DNA from: Streptomyces sp. HmicA12
GTDB taxonomy: Bacteria > Actinomycetota > Actinomycetes > Streptomycetales > Streptomycetaceae
Length of the DNA stretch: 64,000 nucleotides
Direction of reading: 5' to 3'
Assembly (NCBI RefSeq): GCF_000373565.1
Contig: NZ_KB891842.1
Span: 186,001-250,000 of the forward strand
Translations under genes and position numbers: made by a program
Shown here: positions 43,352 to 51,935 of the stretch, piece by piece
How positions within the stretch are numbered: position 1 is the stretch's first letter
How the letters are laid out: the number at the start of each line of letters is the position of its first letter
The notes under the pieces: generated by a model
The model's input: only the letters and a program-made list of their open reading frames with translations
What the model was told of the DNA's origin: nothing
Databases searched by the model: none

Positions 43352-43400
43352 CGCCGTAGGGCCACCGTTTCGTCGCCGACCGCGGCTCGGTGGGGCTTCT

Positions 43401-43488
43401 CGCGCAGTTCCCCGCGCCCCTGAAAGGCCTACGGCCTTCAGGGGAGGCTGCGCGAAGCGCACGCCTCAGGGGCGCGGGGAACTGCGCG
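43401..43488. repeat. Dispersed repeat arranged as a 23-bp perfect inverted pair
   Basis: The arms 43401-43423 and 43466-43488 are exact reverse complements carrying the core GGGGCGCGGGGAACTGCGCG. Between them AAGGCC/GGCCTT makes a small inner hairpin. The right arm continues as ACCAGCCCCCAC, shared with other copies. The pair lies between fadA and fadB and could act as a partial terminator or RNA-stability element. Confidence 0.85.
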
Positions 43489-43585
43489 ACCAGCCCCCAC
43501 CGGCCCGCAGGACGGCGACGAACCCCGGCAACCCACCCCCGTACCCGCCCCCAACTCCCCGCACCTGACTTCACGGAGACACACC

Positions 43586-45763
43586 ATGACCGCCAGCACA
43601 ACCATCCGCTGGGAACAGGACGAGACCGGCATCGTCACCCTCGTCCTCGACGACCCCAACCAGTCCGCGAACACCATGAACCAGGGTTTCAAGGACTCCA
43701 TCGCCGCGATCGCCGACCGCGCCGAGGCCGAGCGCGACTCGATCCGCGGCATCATCTACACCTCCGCCAAGAAGACCTTCTTCGCGGGCGGCGACCTCAA
43801 GGACATGGTCAAGGCAGGGCCCGAGGACGCCCAGCGCGTCTTCGAGACCGGCATGGGCATCAAGAACTGCCTGCGCCGTATCGAGACCCTCGGCGTCCCG
43901 GTCGTCGCGGCGATCAACGGCGCGGCCCTCGGCGGCGGTTACGAGATCGCCCTCGCCAGCCACCACCGCGTCGCCCTCGACGCCCCCGGCTCGAAGATCG
44001 GCCTCCCCGAGGTCACCCTCGGCCTGCTCCCGGCCGGCGGCGGCGTCACCCGCACCGTCCGCCTCATGGGCATCGCCGACGCCCTCCTGAAGATCCTTCT
44101 CCAGGGCACCCAATACACGCCGAAGCGCGCCCTGGACAACGGCCTCATCCACGAACTGGCCGCCACCCGCGAGGAGATGATCGAGAAGGCCCGCGCCTTC
44201 ATCGACGCGAACCCCGAGTCGCAGCAGCCCTGGGACAAGCCCGGCTACCGCATCCCCGGCGGCACCCCTGCCCACCCGAAGTTCGCCGCGAACCTCCCCG
44301 CGTTCCCGGCCAACCTCAAGAAGCAGCTGGCCGGCGCGCCCTACCCGGCGCCGCGCAACATCCTCGCCGCCGCCGTCGAGGGCTCCCAGGTCGACTTCGA
44401 GACCGCCCAGGCCATCGAGGCCCGCTACTTCACCGAGCTGGTCACCGGCCAGACCGCGAAGAACATGATCCAGGCGTTCTTCTTCGACCTCCAGGCGGTG
44501 AACTCGGGAGCCAACCGCCCCAAGGGAATCGAGCCCCGCAAGGTGCGCAAGGTCGCCGTCCTCGGCGCCGGAATGATGGGCGCGGGCATCGCCTACTCCT
44601 GCGCCCGCGCCGGCATCGAGGTCGTCCTGAAGGACGTGGCGGCCGAGTCCGCGGCCAAGGGCAAGGCCTACTCCGAGAAGCTCTGCGCCAAGGCCGTGTC
44701 GCGCGGCCGCACCACCCAGGAGAAGGCGGACGCGCTGCTCGCCCGCATCACGCCGACCGCCGACCCGCAGGACGTGGCCGGCTGCGACGCCGTCATCGAG
44801 GCCGTCTTCGAGGACCCGTCGCTCAAGCACAAGGTGTTCCAGGAGATCCAGGACGTCGTCGCCCCCGACGCGCTGCTGTGCTCCAACACCTCGACCCTGC
44901 CCATCACGGTCCTCGCCGAGGGCGTCGAGCGGCAGGCCGACTTCATCGGTCTGCACTTCTTCTCGCCGGTCGACAAGATGCCGCTGGTGGAGATCATCAA
45001 GGGCGAGCAGACCGGTGACGAGGCCCTGGCCCGCGCCTTCGACCTCGTACGGCAGATCAACAAGACGCCGATCGTCGTCAACGACTCGCGCGGCTTCTTC
45101 ACCTCGCGCGTCATCGGCCACTTCATCAACGAGGGCGTCGCCATGGTCGGCGAGGGCGTCGAGCCCGCGTCGGTCGAGCAGGCGGCGGGCCAGGCCGGCT
45201 ACCCGGCCAAGGTCCTCTCCCTGATGGACGAGCTCACCCTCACGCTGCCCCGCAAGATCCGCCAGGAGACGCGGGCGGCGGTCGAGGCGGAGGGCGGCAC
45301 CTGGACCGAGCACCCGTCGGAGGCCGTCATCGACCGCATGGTCGACGAGTTCGGGCGCCCCGGCCGCAGCGGCGGCGCGGGCTTCTACGAGTACGGGGAG
45401 GACGGCAAGCGCGGCGCCCTGTGGCCGGGCCTGCGCGAGCACTTCACCAAGCCGGGCACGGAGATCCCCTTCGAGGACATGCAGGAGCGCATGCTCTTCT
45501 CCGAGGCGCTCGACACGGTGCGGCTGATCGAGGAGGGCGTTCTGACGTCCGTCGCCGACGCCAACATCGGGTCCATCCTCGGGATCGGCTTCCCCGGCTG
45601 GACCGGCGGTGTGCTCCAGTACATCAACGGCTACGAGGGCGGGCTGCCGGGATTCGTCGCCCGCGCACGGGAGTTGGCCGAGCGTTACGGCGACCGGTTC
45701 CTGCCGCCGGAGCTGCTCGTGACGAAGGCCGAGAAGGGCGAGACGTTCACCGACGCGGCCTGA
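43586..45763 (+). CDS. fadB: FadB-like multifunctional enoyl-CoA hydratase / 3-hydroxyacyl-CoA dehydrogenase
   Basis: The 725-aa protein combines two activities. The N-terminal crotonase domain (1-310) has the oxyanion loop AAINGAALGGGYEIALA near residue 110 and GLPEVTLGLLPAGGGVTRTVRLMG near 140, with both Glu present. The C-terminal NAD-dependent domain has VRKVAVLGAGMMGAGIAYSCARAG near 325, SNTSTLPITVLA near 435, GLHFFSPVDKMPLVEII near 460 and DSRGFFTSRVIGHFINEG near 500. It hydrates enoyl-CoA and oxidises the 3-hydroxy product, feeding the thiolase encoded upstream. The ATG follows GGAGAC. A bulged hairpin follows at 45782-45811. Confidence 0.94.
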   Translation: MTASTTIRWEQDETGIVTLVLDDPNQSANTMNQGFKDSIAAIADRAEAERDSIRGIIYTSAKKTFFAGGDLKDMVKAGPEDAQRVFETGMGIKNCLRRIETLGVPVVAAINGAALGGGYEIALASHHRVALDAPGSKIGLPEVTLGLLPAGGGVTRTVRLMGIADALLKILLQGTQYTPKRALDNGLIHELAATREEMIEKARAFIDANPESQQPWDKPGYRIPGGTPAHPKFAANLPAFPANLKKQLAGAPYPAPRNILAAAVEGSQVDFETAQAIEARYFTELVTGQTAKNMIQAFFFDLQAVNSGANRPKGIEPRKVRKVAVLGAGMMGAGIAYSCARAGIEVVLKDVAAESAAKGKAYSEKLCAKAVSRGRTTQEKADALLARITPTADPQDVAGCDAVIEAVFEDPSLKHKVFQEIQDVVAPDALLCSNTSTLPITVLAEGVERQADFIGLHFFSPVDKMPLVEIIKGEQTGDEALARAFDLVRQINKTPIVVNDSRGFFTSRVIGHFINEGVAMVGEGVEPASVEQAAGQAGYPAKVLSLMDELTLTLPRKIRQETRAAVEAEGGTWTEHPSEAVIDRMVDEFGRPGRSGGAGFYEYGEDGKRGALWPGLREHFTKPGTEIPFEDMQERMLFSEALDTVRLIEEGVLTSVADANIGSILGIGFPGWTGGVLQYINGYEGGLPGFVARARELAERYGDRFLPPELLVTKAEKGETFTDAA

Positions 45764-45781
45764 CACGCGTCCAGCAGTGTG

Positions 45782-45811
45782 CGCCGGGCCCGCACGGAAG
45801 TGGGCTCGGCG
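45782..45811 (+). terminator. Terminator-like hairpin after fadB
   Basis: CGCCG...GCAC pairs with GTGGGCTCGGCG around the tetraloop GGAA, with two single-base bulges. It lies 20 bases after the fadB stop. Confidence 0.5.
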
Positions 45812-45851
45812 CAGCCTTGCGGACGCACACACGCCTCATGAGACTCGCCCC

Positions 45852-46487
45852 ATGGAGACGCGTACCGCGCTGGTGACCGGAGCGGCACAGGGCCCGGGGC
45901 AGGAGTTCGCCGTCGCGCTCGCCCGGCGCGGATACCGGGTCGCGGGGCTCGACCCGCTCCCGCAGCCGGCGACCGCGGCGCGGATCCTCGACTACGTCGA
46001 ACTCGTCGGCGACATCACCGACGAGTCCGTCGTCGAGGCCCGACTCGCCTGCCTGATCGGCCATTTCGGCACCCTGCACGTCGTCGTCCACGCCACGGGG
46101 ATCCAGCCGGCGAGACCCTTCGAGAAGACGACCCCCGAGGAGTGGCGGCGCACCCTGCGGGTCAACCTGGAGGCACCGTTCGTGGTGACGCGGGCCGCAC
46201 TCCCGTACCTGAAGGCGGCGGGCTGGGGCCGCATCGTCACCCTCGCCCCGGCCGCCGCGCCGCCCGGGGCGGTCCCGTACGTCACCTCGCAGGCGGGCCT
46301 GATCGGCTTCACGCACGCCCTGGCCGCGGAGCTGGAGCCGTACGCCGTCACCGTCAACGCGATCGTGCCGGGCACCGGACAGCCGCCCGGCGAACTCGTC
46401 TCGACACTCCTGTACGTGCTGGACGAAGGGAGCGCGGCAGTGACCGGCCGGACGCTCGACCTGTCAGGAGGGGGCCCGCCCCTGTGA
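45852..46487 (+). CDS. SDR-family protein with degenerate active site
   Basis: The 211-aa protein keeps the SDR cofactor motif (LVTGAAQGPGQEFAVALARRGYRVAG, residues 7-32) and the C-terminal VTGRTLDLSGGGPP. In the active site the usual Ser is replaced (RIVTLAPAAAPPGAVPY). The YxxxK motif reads YVTSQ, so the catalytic Lys is Gln. The NNAG motif reads HATG. At 211 aa it is also shorter than a typical 250-aa SDR. It may bind a nucleotide without catalysing oxidoreduction. The ATG has no ribosome site but GAGACT lies 6 bases upstream. Its 3' end overlaps the convergent MerR gene by 24 bases. Confidence 0.8.
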   Translation: METRTALVTGAAQGPGQEFAVALARRGYRVAGLDPLPQPATAARILDYVELVGDITDESVVEARLACLIGHFGTLHVVVHATGIQPARPFEKTTPEEWRRTLRVNLEAPFVVTRAALPYLKAAGWGRIVTLAPAAAPPGAVPYVTSQAGLIGFTHALAAELEPYAVTVNAIVPGTGQPPGELVSTLLYVLDEGSAAVTGRTLDLSGGGPPL

Positions 46488-47240
46488 CGGCTCCCTCGAC
46501 GGCTCCTGCGACGGCGGCAGCCACTCGCTGATGGCCTCCTTCAGGGAGCGCTGGAACGTGGTGAGCAGCGCCTGCACCACCAGCGGATGCATGTGCGCCG
46601 ACAGCGACTTCACGTCCCGCTCCGCCCGCTCCGCCACCTCGTCCTGGAACAGCCGCGCCAACTCATGGGCCGCGGCCCGCGAATGCTCGACGAGGACCCC
46701 GCGCGCCGCGAGGATCGCGTCCAACGACAGCGGCACGTCGAGGAGTTGGACCCCGAGCCGCAGCAGCGCCGCGTCGCAGCGGAACGCGTCGTCGCCGTCC
46801 CGGTCGACGGCGCTCATCGCCGCGAGCCGCGCCACGTCATCGTCGTCGAGGGGCCGCCCGGCACGCTGCTCCAGCTCCCGCCGGGTGAGCCTCTCCACCG
46901 TGTCCGGCGCCCAACTCGCCACCACCGCACGGTGGATGGCCAGTTCGTGCGCGCCCAGCTCCGCCGGGAGCTGCTCCAGATACCGCTCGATCGCGGCCAG
47001 CGTCATGCCCTGGTGCTGCAACTCCTCGATCAGCGCGAGCCGCGACAGATGGTCCTGCCCGTACCGGCCGACCCGGCGCGGCCCGATCACCGGCGGCGGC
47101 AGCAGGCCCCGGGTGCTGTAGAAGCGGATCGTGCGGACGGTCACCCCGGCGCGGGCCGCGAGTTCGTCGACGGTCAGCGTGGGGGAGTGCGCCGGACCTG
47201 CGTCCCCGATGTCCGTCGTCATGTCAGCGTCCGTCGTCAT
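46464..47240 (-). CDS. MerR-family transcription regulator
   Basis: The 258-aa protein has an N-terminal MerR winged helix: LTVDELAARAGVTVRTIRFYSTRGLLPPPVIGPRRVGRYGQDHLSRLALIEELQHQGMTLAAIERYLEQ (about residues 22-90). A helical C-terminal domain of about 150 residues follows without Cys clusters, so it probably senses a small molecule or acyl-CoA rather than a metal. The ATG at 47240 follows GAGG by 5 bases; longer versions are not supported. It is divergent from the fadD gene, and the 128-base gap contains CAACA...TGTTG half-sites (near 47300-47326) that could be its operator. Confidence 0.88.
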   Translation of the reverse strand: MTTDADMTTDIGDAGPAHSPTLTVDELAARAGVTVRTIRFYSTRGLLPPPVIGPRRVGRYGQDHLSRLALIEELQHQGMTLAAIERYLEQLPAELGAHELAIHRAVVASWAPDTVERLTRRELEQRAGRPLDDDDVARLAAMSAVDRDGDDAFRCDAALLRLGVQLLDVPLSLDAILAARGVLVEHSRAAAHELARLFQDEVAERAERDVKSLSAHMHPLVVQALLTTFQRSLKEAISEWLPPSQEPSREPSQGRAPS

Positions 47241-47368
47241 CTCCGCCTCGCAGCCCTCACCTGTACGCGTGCCGGTCCCCGTCCCCGTACCAATCGGGTT
47301 CAACAGTATTGCTGACACACCGATGTTGTGAAAGTCTCCGGCGCAGCCCACGGCGACAGGAGGCGGTC

Positions 47369-49183
47369 ATGACCACGATCCTGCGACTCCCCGGGGAGCC
47401 CGCCGAGCTCACTCTCCCCGCTCTGCTGCTGCGCAACGCCGAGGACCACCCGGAGCTGCCCGCGCTGTCCTGGCGCACCGGACCCGAGGCCCCGTGGACC
47501 ACCCGGAGCTGGCGCGAGGTGCGCCGCACGGTGGGTGTCCTCGCCGCCGGATACGAGGCGCTCGGCGTCCGGCGCGGCGAACACGTCCTGCTGATGCTGG
47601 GCAACCGGCCCGAGCACTGGCTCAGCGATCTCGCCCTCGTACACCTAGGCGCGGTCCCGGTCAGCGTCTACGGCACCGCGTCCCCGGAGCAGGTCGCGCA
47701 CATCGCCCGGCACAGCCGCGCCCGCTTCGCGCTCGTCGGCGGCGCACGCGAAGTGGCCCTCTGGGAGCCCCTGGCGGCGGACCCGGACGTCCCGCTGGAG
47801 CGGCTGGTCGTCGTCGAGGCGGCGGCCGCGGGCGAACACCGCACCTACGGCTCGCTCCACGCGTCCGGCGCCCGCCTCTACGACCCCGACGCTTTCGAGA
47901 AGACCTGGCGGGAGAGCGCGTCCGGCGACCCGCTCACCGTCGTCTACACGTCCGGCACGACCGGCGACCCCAAGGGCGTGCGCATCACGCACCGCAACGT
48001 GGTGCTCAACGCGGTCGCGCTCGACGCCGTCGTCGACCTGCCCGAGCACGTCGAGCACATCTGTTACCTCCCCTTCGCGCACATCGCGGAGCGGATGCTC
48101 GGCATCTACCTGTCCGTGTTCCGCGCCTCGCACGTGCGGCTGTGCCCCGACCCGGCGGCGGTCGCGGCGACCGTGGGCGAGCTCCACCCGGTGCAGTTCT
48201 TCGGCGTCCCCCGCGTGTGGGAGAAGCTGGCCACGGCCGTGAAGGCGGCGATCTCCCGACTGCCGGACGAGCAGCGGCGGGCGATCGCGGACGCCAACGA
48301 CACCGCCCGCGCGTGGGTGGAGTGCCGCGAGCGGGGCGAGGAACCGGACGCCGCGCTCTCATCGGCGTACAAGAAGGCGAAGCAGACCGTCCTCGACCCG
48401 ATCCTGACCCTCGCCGGCTTCGAACGTCTCGTCTGGACCGCGAGCGCCTCGGCGCCCATGCCCCTGGACGTCGTACGGTTCTGGGCCGGATTCGGCCTCG
48501 CGATCATGGACGCCTGGGGGCTGTCGGAGACGACCGGGGTGGTCACCACGAACCATCCGGCGGCGTTCCGGCTCGGCTCGGTGGGGCGTCCCATAGAAGG
48601 GGTCGAGGTGCGGGTGGCCGCCGACGGGGAGATCCTCGTGCGCGGCGCGACCGTCTTCGACGGCTATCTGCGGGCCGACGGGGGAGTGGACCCGGCCCGC
48701 GACGCGGACGGCTGGTTCCCGACCGGCGACATCGGGCGCCTCGACCCGGACGGCTACCTCTGGCTGACCGACCGCAAGAAGGAAATGATCGTGACGTCGA
48801 CGGGCAAGAACGTCTCGCCCGCGCTCGTCGAGAACGCGCTGAAGGAACACCCCCTCGTCGGCCAGGCCTTCGCGCACGGCGACGGCCACTCCTACCTGGT
48901 GGCCCTGCTCGTCCTCGACCCGGAGACCGCCCCGGCCTGGGCGGCCGAGCACGGTGTCGAGTACGACGGCGCGATCGCCGACCACCCGGCCCTCCAGGAG
49001 GAGCTCGCCCGCGCGGTGGCAGCCGCCAACGCCCGCCTCAACCGCACCGAACAGATCAAGCGGTACCGGGTCCTCACCGGCGAATGGGGCCCGGAGACGG
49101 GCGAGTTGACCCCGTCGCTGAAACTGCGCCGAGCGGTGATCAGGGAGCGCTACGCGGCCGAGCTCGACGCGCTGTACGCCTAA
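47369..49183 (+). CDS. fadD: Long-chain fatty-acid-CoA ligase (AMP-forming)
   Basis: The 604-aa adenylate-forming enzyme has the P-loop-like VVYTSGTTGDPKGVRITHRN near residue 190, the Tyr/Trp-containing AWGLSETTGVVTTN near 387, DGWFPTGDIGRLDPDGYLWLTDRKKEMIVTSTGKNVSP near 448-487 and the C-terminal RYRVLTGEWGPETGELTPSLKLRR, typical of FACL/FadD15-like ligases. It would activate fatty acids for the beta-oxidation genes of this region. The ATG at 47369 follows CAGGAGG. It is divergent from the MerR gene, which is its most likely regulator. Confidence 0.93.
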   Translation: MTTILRLPGEPAELTLPALLLRNAEDHPELPALSWRTGPEAPWTTRSWREVRRTVGVLAAGYEALGVRRGEHVLLMLGNRPEHWLSDLALVHLGAVPVSVYGTASPEQVAHIARHSRARFALVGGAREVALWEPLAADPDVPLERLVVVEAAAAGEHRTYGSLHASGARLYDPDAFEKTWRESASGDPLTVVYTSGTTGDPKGVRITHRNVVLNAVALDAVVDLPEHVEHICYLPFAHIAERMLGIYLSVFRASHVRLCPDPAAVAATVGELHPVQFFGVPRVWEKLATAVKAAISRLPDEQRRAIADANDTARAWVECRERGEEPDAALSSAYKKAKQTVLDPILTLAGFERLVWTASASAPMPLDVVRFWAGFGLAIMDAWGLSETTGVVTTNHPAAFRLGSVGRPIEGVEVRVAADGEILVRGATVFDGYLRADGGVDPARDADGWFPTGDIGRLDPDGYLWLTDRKKEMIVTSTGKNVSPALVENALKEHPLVGQAFAHGDGHSYLVALLVLDPETAPAWAAEHGVEYDGAIADHPALQEELARAVAAANARLNRTEQIKRYRVLTGEWGPETGELTPSLKLRRAVIRERYAAELDALYA

Positions 49184-49338
49184 TACGCCTGGTCGGAGCA
49201 GTTCACAAGAGGTCTTCTCGCCATGTGAGATAAGCCGCTATGTGATGTCCGCCACCGCATTCCCGGTGATCTCTGGGGGAAGGTGCACAGTCGGTCCGCG
49301 CACTGTCAGGGGTGTCGCGGGCCGCAGCACATCCGGAC

Positions 49339-49361
49339 CCCGGGGACCCCACGTCCCCGGG
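49339..49361 (+). promoter_or_regulatory. Stable hairpin in the leader of the amino acid permease gene
   Basis: CCCGGGGAC pairs perfectly with GTCCCCGGG around a 5-base loop, CCCAC, and ends 24 bases before the GTG start. It could modulate translation or transcription. The rest of the 200-base gap shows no other clear feature. Confidence 0.45.
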
Positions 49362-49384
49362 CACCACAGAGTGGACACCCCCAC

Positions 49385-50857
49385 GTGAGCAAGGACGCCG
49401 TCAACACGGCCGTGGACGCATCGCGCACAGATGCGTCCCAGGCGCCCGCCGATGCGGGCGACGCCGGTTACAGCAAGGACCTCAAGAGCCGCCACGTCAA
49501 CATGATCGCGATCGGCGGCGCGATCGGCACGGGGCTCTTCCTCGGCGCCGGCGGCCGCCTGCACGACGCGGGCCCCGCGCTCGTCTTCGCGTACCTGGTC
49601 TGCGGAATCTTCGCGTACCTGGTCGTGCGCGCCCTGGGCGAGATGGTCGTCTACCGGCCCTCGTCCGGTTCCTTCGTGTCGTACGCGCGCGAGTTCCTCG
49701 GCGAGAAGGGCGCCTACGTCGCCGGTTGGATGTACTTCCTCAACTGGTCGATGACGGGCATCGCGGACATCACCGCGATCGCGCTCTACACCCAGTACTG
49801 GAGCGCCTTCACCACCATCCCGCAGTGGGTGCTCGCACTGATCGCCCTCGCGGTCGTGCTCTCGGTCAACCTCGTCTCGGTCAAGTACTTCGGCGAGATG
49901 GAGTTCTGGTTCTCGATCGTGAAGGTGGCCACGCTCGTCGCCTTCCTGTTCGTCGGCATCTTCCTGATCGCCACGCAGCACCCGGTCGACGGCCAGACAC
50001 CGGGCCTGCACATGATCACGGACAACGGCGGCTGGATGCCCAGCGGCACCATGTCGGTGATCCTCGTGATGCAGGGCGTCGTCTTCGCGTACGCGGCCCT
50101 GGAGCTGGTCGGCGTCGCGGCGGGCGAGACCGCCGACCCGCAGAAGGTCGTCCCGCGCGCGGTGAACTCGATCATGTGGCGCGTCGGCCTCTTCTACTGC
50201 GGCTCGGTGCTGCTGCTCGCGCTGCTGCTGCCGGCGTCGACGTACAAGGCGGGCGAGAGCCCCTTCGTCACCCTGTTCTCGAAGCTGGGCGTCGGCGGCA
50301 TCGGCGACATCATGAACCTGGTCGTCCTCACGGCCGCCATGTCGTCGCTGAACTCGGGCCTGTACTCCACGGGCCGCATCCTGCGCTCCATGGCGATGTC
50401 GGGCTCCGCCCCGCAGTTCACCGCCCGGATGAACAAGAGCCAGGTCCCCTACGGCGGCATCCTGCTCACCGCGGGCGTCGGCGTCCTCGGCGTCGGCCTG
50501 AACTACCTGCTGCCCGCCGACGCCTTCGAGATCGTCATCGAGGTCTCGTCCATCGGCATCATCGGCACCTGGGTCATGATCATGGTGGCGCACCTGGCGT
50601 TCGTCCGTAAGGCCAAGCAGGGCGTGGTCGAGCGGCCGTCCTTCCGGCTGCCCGGATCCCCGGTCACCGAGATCGTCACGATCGTCTTCCTGCTCCTCGT
50701 GCTCGGCCTCATGTGGAACGACGCGGAGACCGGCCGCAAGACCCTCAGCCTGATCCCGGTGATCGCGCTGCTGCTCTTCGTCGGCTGGTTCCGCGCCCGC
50801 AAGAACATCGCGCGCAAGGCCGCGGAGCAGCTGACGAACGCGTCCCGGAACGAGTAA
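49385..50857 (+). CDS. Amino acid permease (APC family, GABA/Asn-type)
   Basis: The 490-aa protein has about 12 transmembrane segments and the amino-acid permease opening SRHVNMIAIGGAIGTGLFLGAGGRLHDAGPALVFAYLVCG (near residues 35-75), then RALGEMVVYRPSSGSFVSYAREFLG near 82. It also has AALELVGVAAGETADPQKVVPRAVNSIMWRVGLFY near 240-275. The closest classes are GabP/AnsP-type proton symporters. The GTG at 49385 places the first helix normally; the ribosome site is weak. It stands alone downstream of fadD. Confidence 0.9.
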   Translation: MSKDAVNTAVDASRTDASQAPADAGDAGYSKDLKSRHVNMIAIGGAIGTGLFLGAGGRLHDAGPALVFAYLVCGIFAYLVVRALGEMVVYRPSSGSFVSYAREFLGEKGAYVAGWMYFLNWSMTGIADITAIALYTQYWSAFTTIPQWVLALIALAVVLSVNLVSVKYFGEMEFWFSIVKVATLVAFLFVGIFLIATQHPVDGQTPGLHMITDNGGWMPSGTMSVILVMQGVVFAYAALELVGVAAGETADPQKVVPRAVNSIMWRVGLFYCGSVLLLALLLPASTYKAGESPFVTLFSKLGVGGIGDIMNLVVLTAAMSSLNSGLYSTGRILRSMAMSGSAPQFTARMNKSQVPYGGILLTAGVGVLGVGLNYLLPADAFEIVIEVSSIGIIGTWVMIMVAHLAFVRKAKQGVVERPSFRLPGSPVTEIVTIVFLLLVLGLMWNDAETGRKTLSLIPVIALLLFVGWFRARKNIARKAAEQLTNASRNE

Positions 50858-50920
50858 CCCTCCTCCGGGCCGCCCGCCCGTGAACGGCCCGTTGTCAGTG
50901 GCCGCGCCTACGGTGGCGTC

Positions 50921-51399
50921 ATGTCGGAGATCACCTATGTCCGAGGTGACGCCACCGCCCCGTCGGCCGAGGGCCCACGGCTGATCGTCCACGTCTGCAA
51001 CGACATCGGGGGCTGGGGAAGGGCTTCGTCCTGGCGCTGTCGCGGCGCCGGCCGGAGCCGGAACAGGCCTACCGCCGCTGGCACCGGGAGCGCGCGAAGA
51101 ACGACTTCGGGCTCGGCGCCGCCCAGTTCGTGCGGGTCGAGCCGTACGTGTGGGTGGCGAACGTGGTCGGCCAGCGCGGTATCCGTACCGGAGTCAAGGG
51201 TGTTCCGGTGCGCTACGAGGCCATCGCCGAGGGACTGACGGCAGTGGCCGCCAAAGCCGCCGGGCTGGGCGCGTCCGTCCACATGCCGCGCATCGGCTGC
51301 GGCCTCGCCGGCGGACAGTGGTCGCGCGTCGAGCCGCTGATCGCCGAGCGTGTCGTCGCCCGGGGGATACCGGTGACGGTGTACGACCACGACGGCTGA
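50921..51399 (+). pseudogene. Macro-domain (ADP-ribose-binding) gene with a frameshift
   Basis: The first part reads MSEITYVRGDATAP, then LIVHVCNDIGGWG, the start of a macro domain (DNA-ADP-ribose hydrolase/DarG-like, ALC1-like). Reading then shifts. In the +1-related frame the sequence continues KGFVLALSRR, then WVANVVGQRGI, MPRIGCGLAGGQWSRVEPLI and VTVYDHDG, which is the rest of the same domain. One base appears missing in GGGGAAGGG near 51017-51021, where GGN-AAG-GGC-TTC is expected. The repaired product would be about 158 aa. Either a real inactivation or a homopolymer sequencing error. TACGGT ends 6 bases before the ATG. Confidence 0.8.
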
Positions 51400-51453
51400 G
51401 CCCCCGGGCGTGGCGGGAGTTGGCGACGCGTGACGCGCGGGTAGGACACAGGC

Positions 51454-51732
51454 ATGGCCTTGGTTCCCTGGGACATTCACCTCAAGGCGGGACAACTGGC
51501 CGCGTTCGCGGGCCTGTTGACGACGCTGCTGGTCACCTCCGTGCGGCGGCGGCCCCGCACCGCGACGGCGCAGGCCCCCGCCCCGCCCCCGCCCACGTCC
51601 TACCGGGTGCCCGTCGTACCGTCCCACCCCCTCCCGATCGACCCCACCCACGGCGCGGCCGTCACCGACCTGCACACCTGCGTCGCGGAACTCGCCTCCG
51701 ACCTGGCCAAGCGCTATGGGGGCGAGGTCTAG
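51454..51732 (+). CDS. Small single-pass membrane protein, unknown
   Basis: The 92-aa protein has one transmembrane segment near residues 12-30 (AGQLAAFAGLLTTLLVTSV) followed by RRRPRT. It then has a Pro-rich stretch and a C-terminal helix (VTDLHTCVAELASDLAKRYGGEV). I do not recognise a family. Coding-like base use and a TAGGAC box 6 bases before the ATG support a real leaderless gene. Confidence 0.55.
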   Translation: MALVPWDIHLKAGQLAAFAGLLTTLLVTSVRRRPRTATAQAPAPPPPTSYRVPVVPSHPLPIDPTHGAAVTDLHTCVAELASDLAKRYGGEV

Positions 51733-51935
51733 GGCCTGTCTTCACACTCCCGTCTGCCGCGCGACGCCTGGCACCTGCTCTCGCCGCACCGGGCACCCAC
51801 CCATCACCCGCGTCAACAACCCTGCGGGTCAATACACCTGGGGTCCCTCCGGCGCCCCTCACCCGCTACGTCGCATACTGGAACACAGACCCCAGGCGCC
51901 CCGCGCGTCTGTCCGGACCAGTCCCAGGAAGCGGC

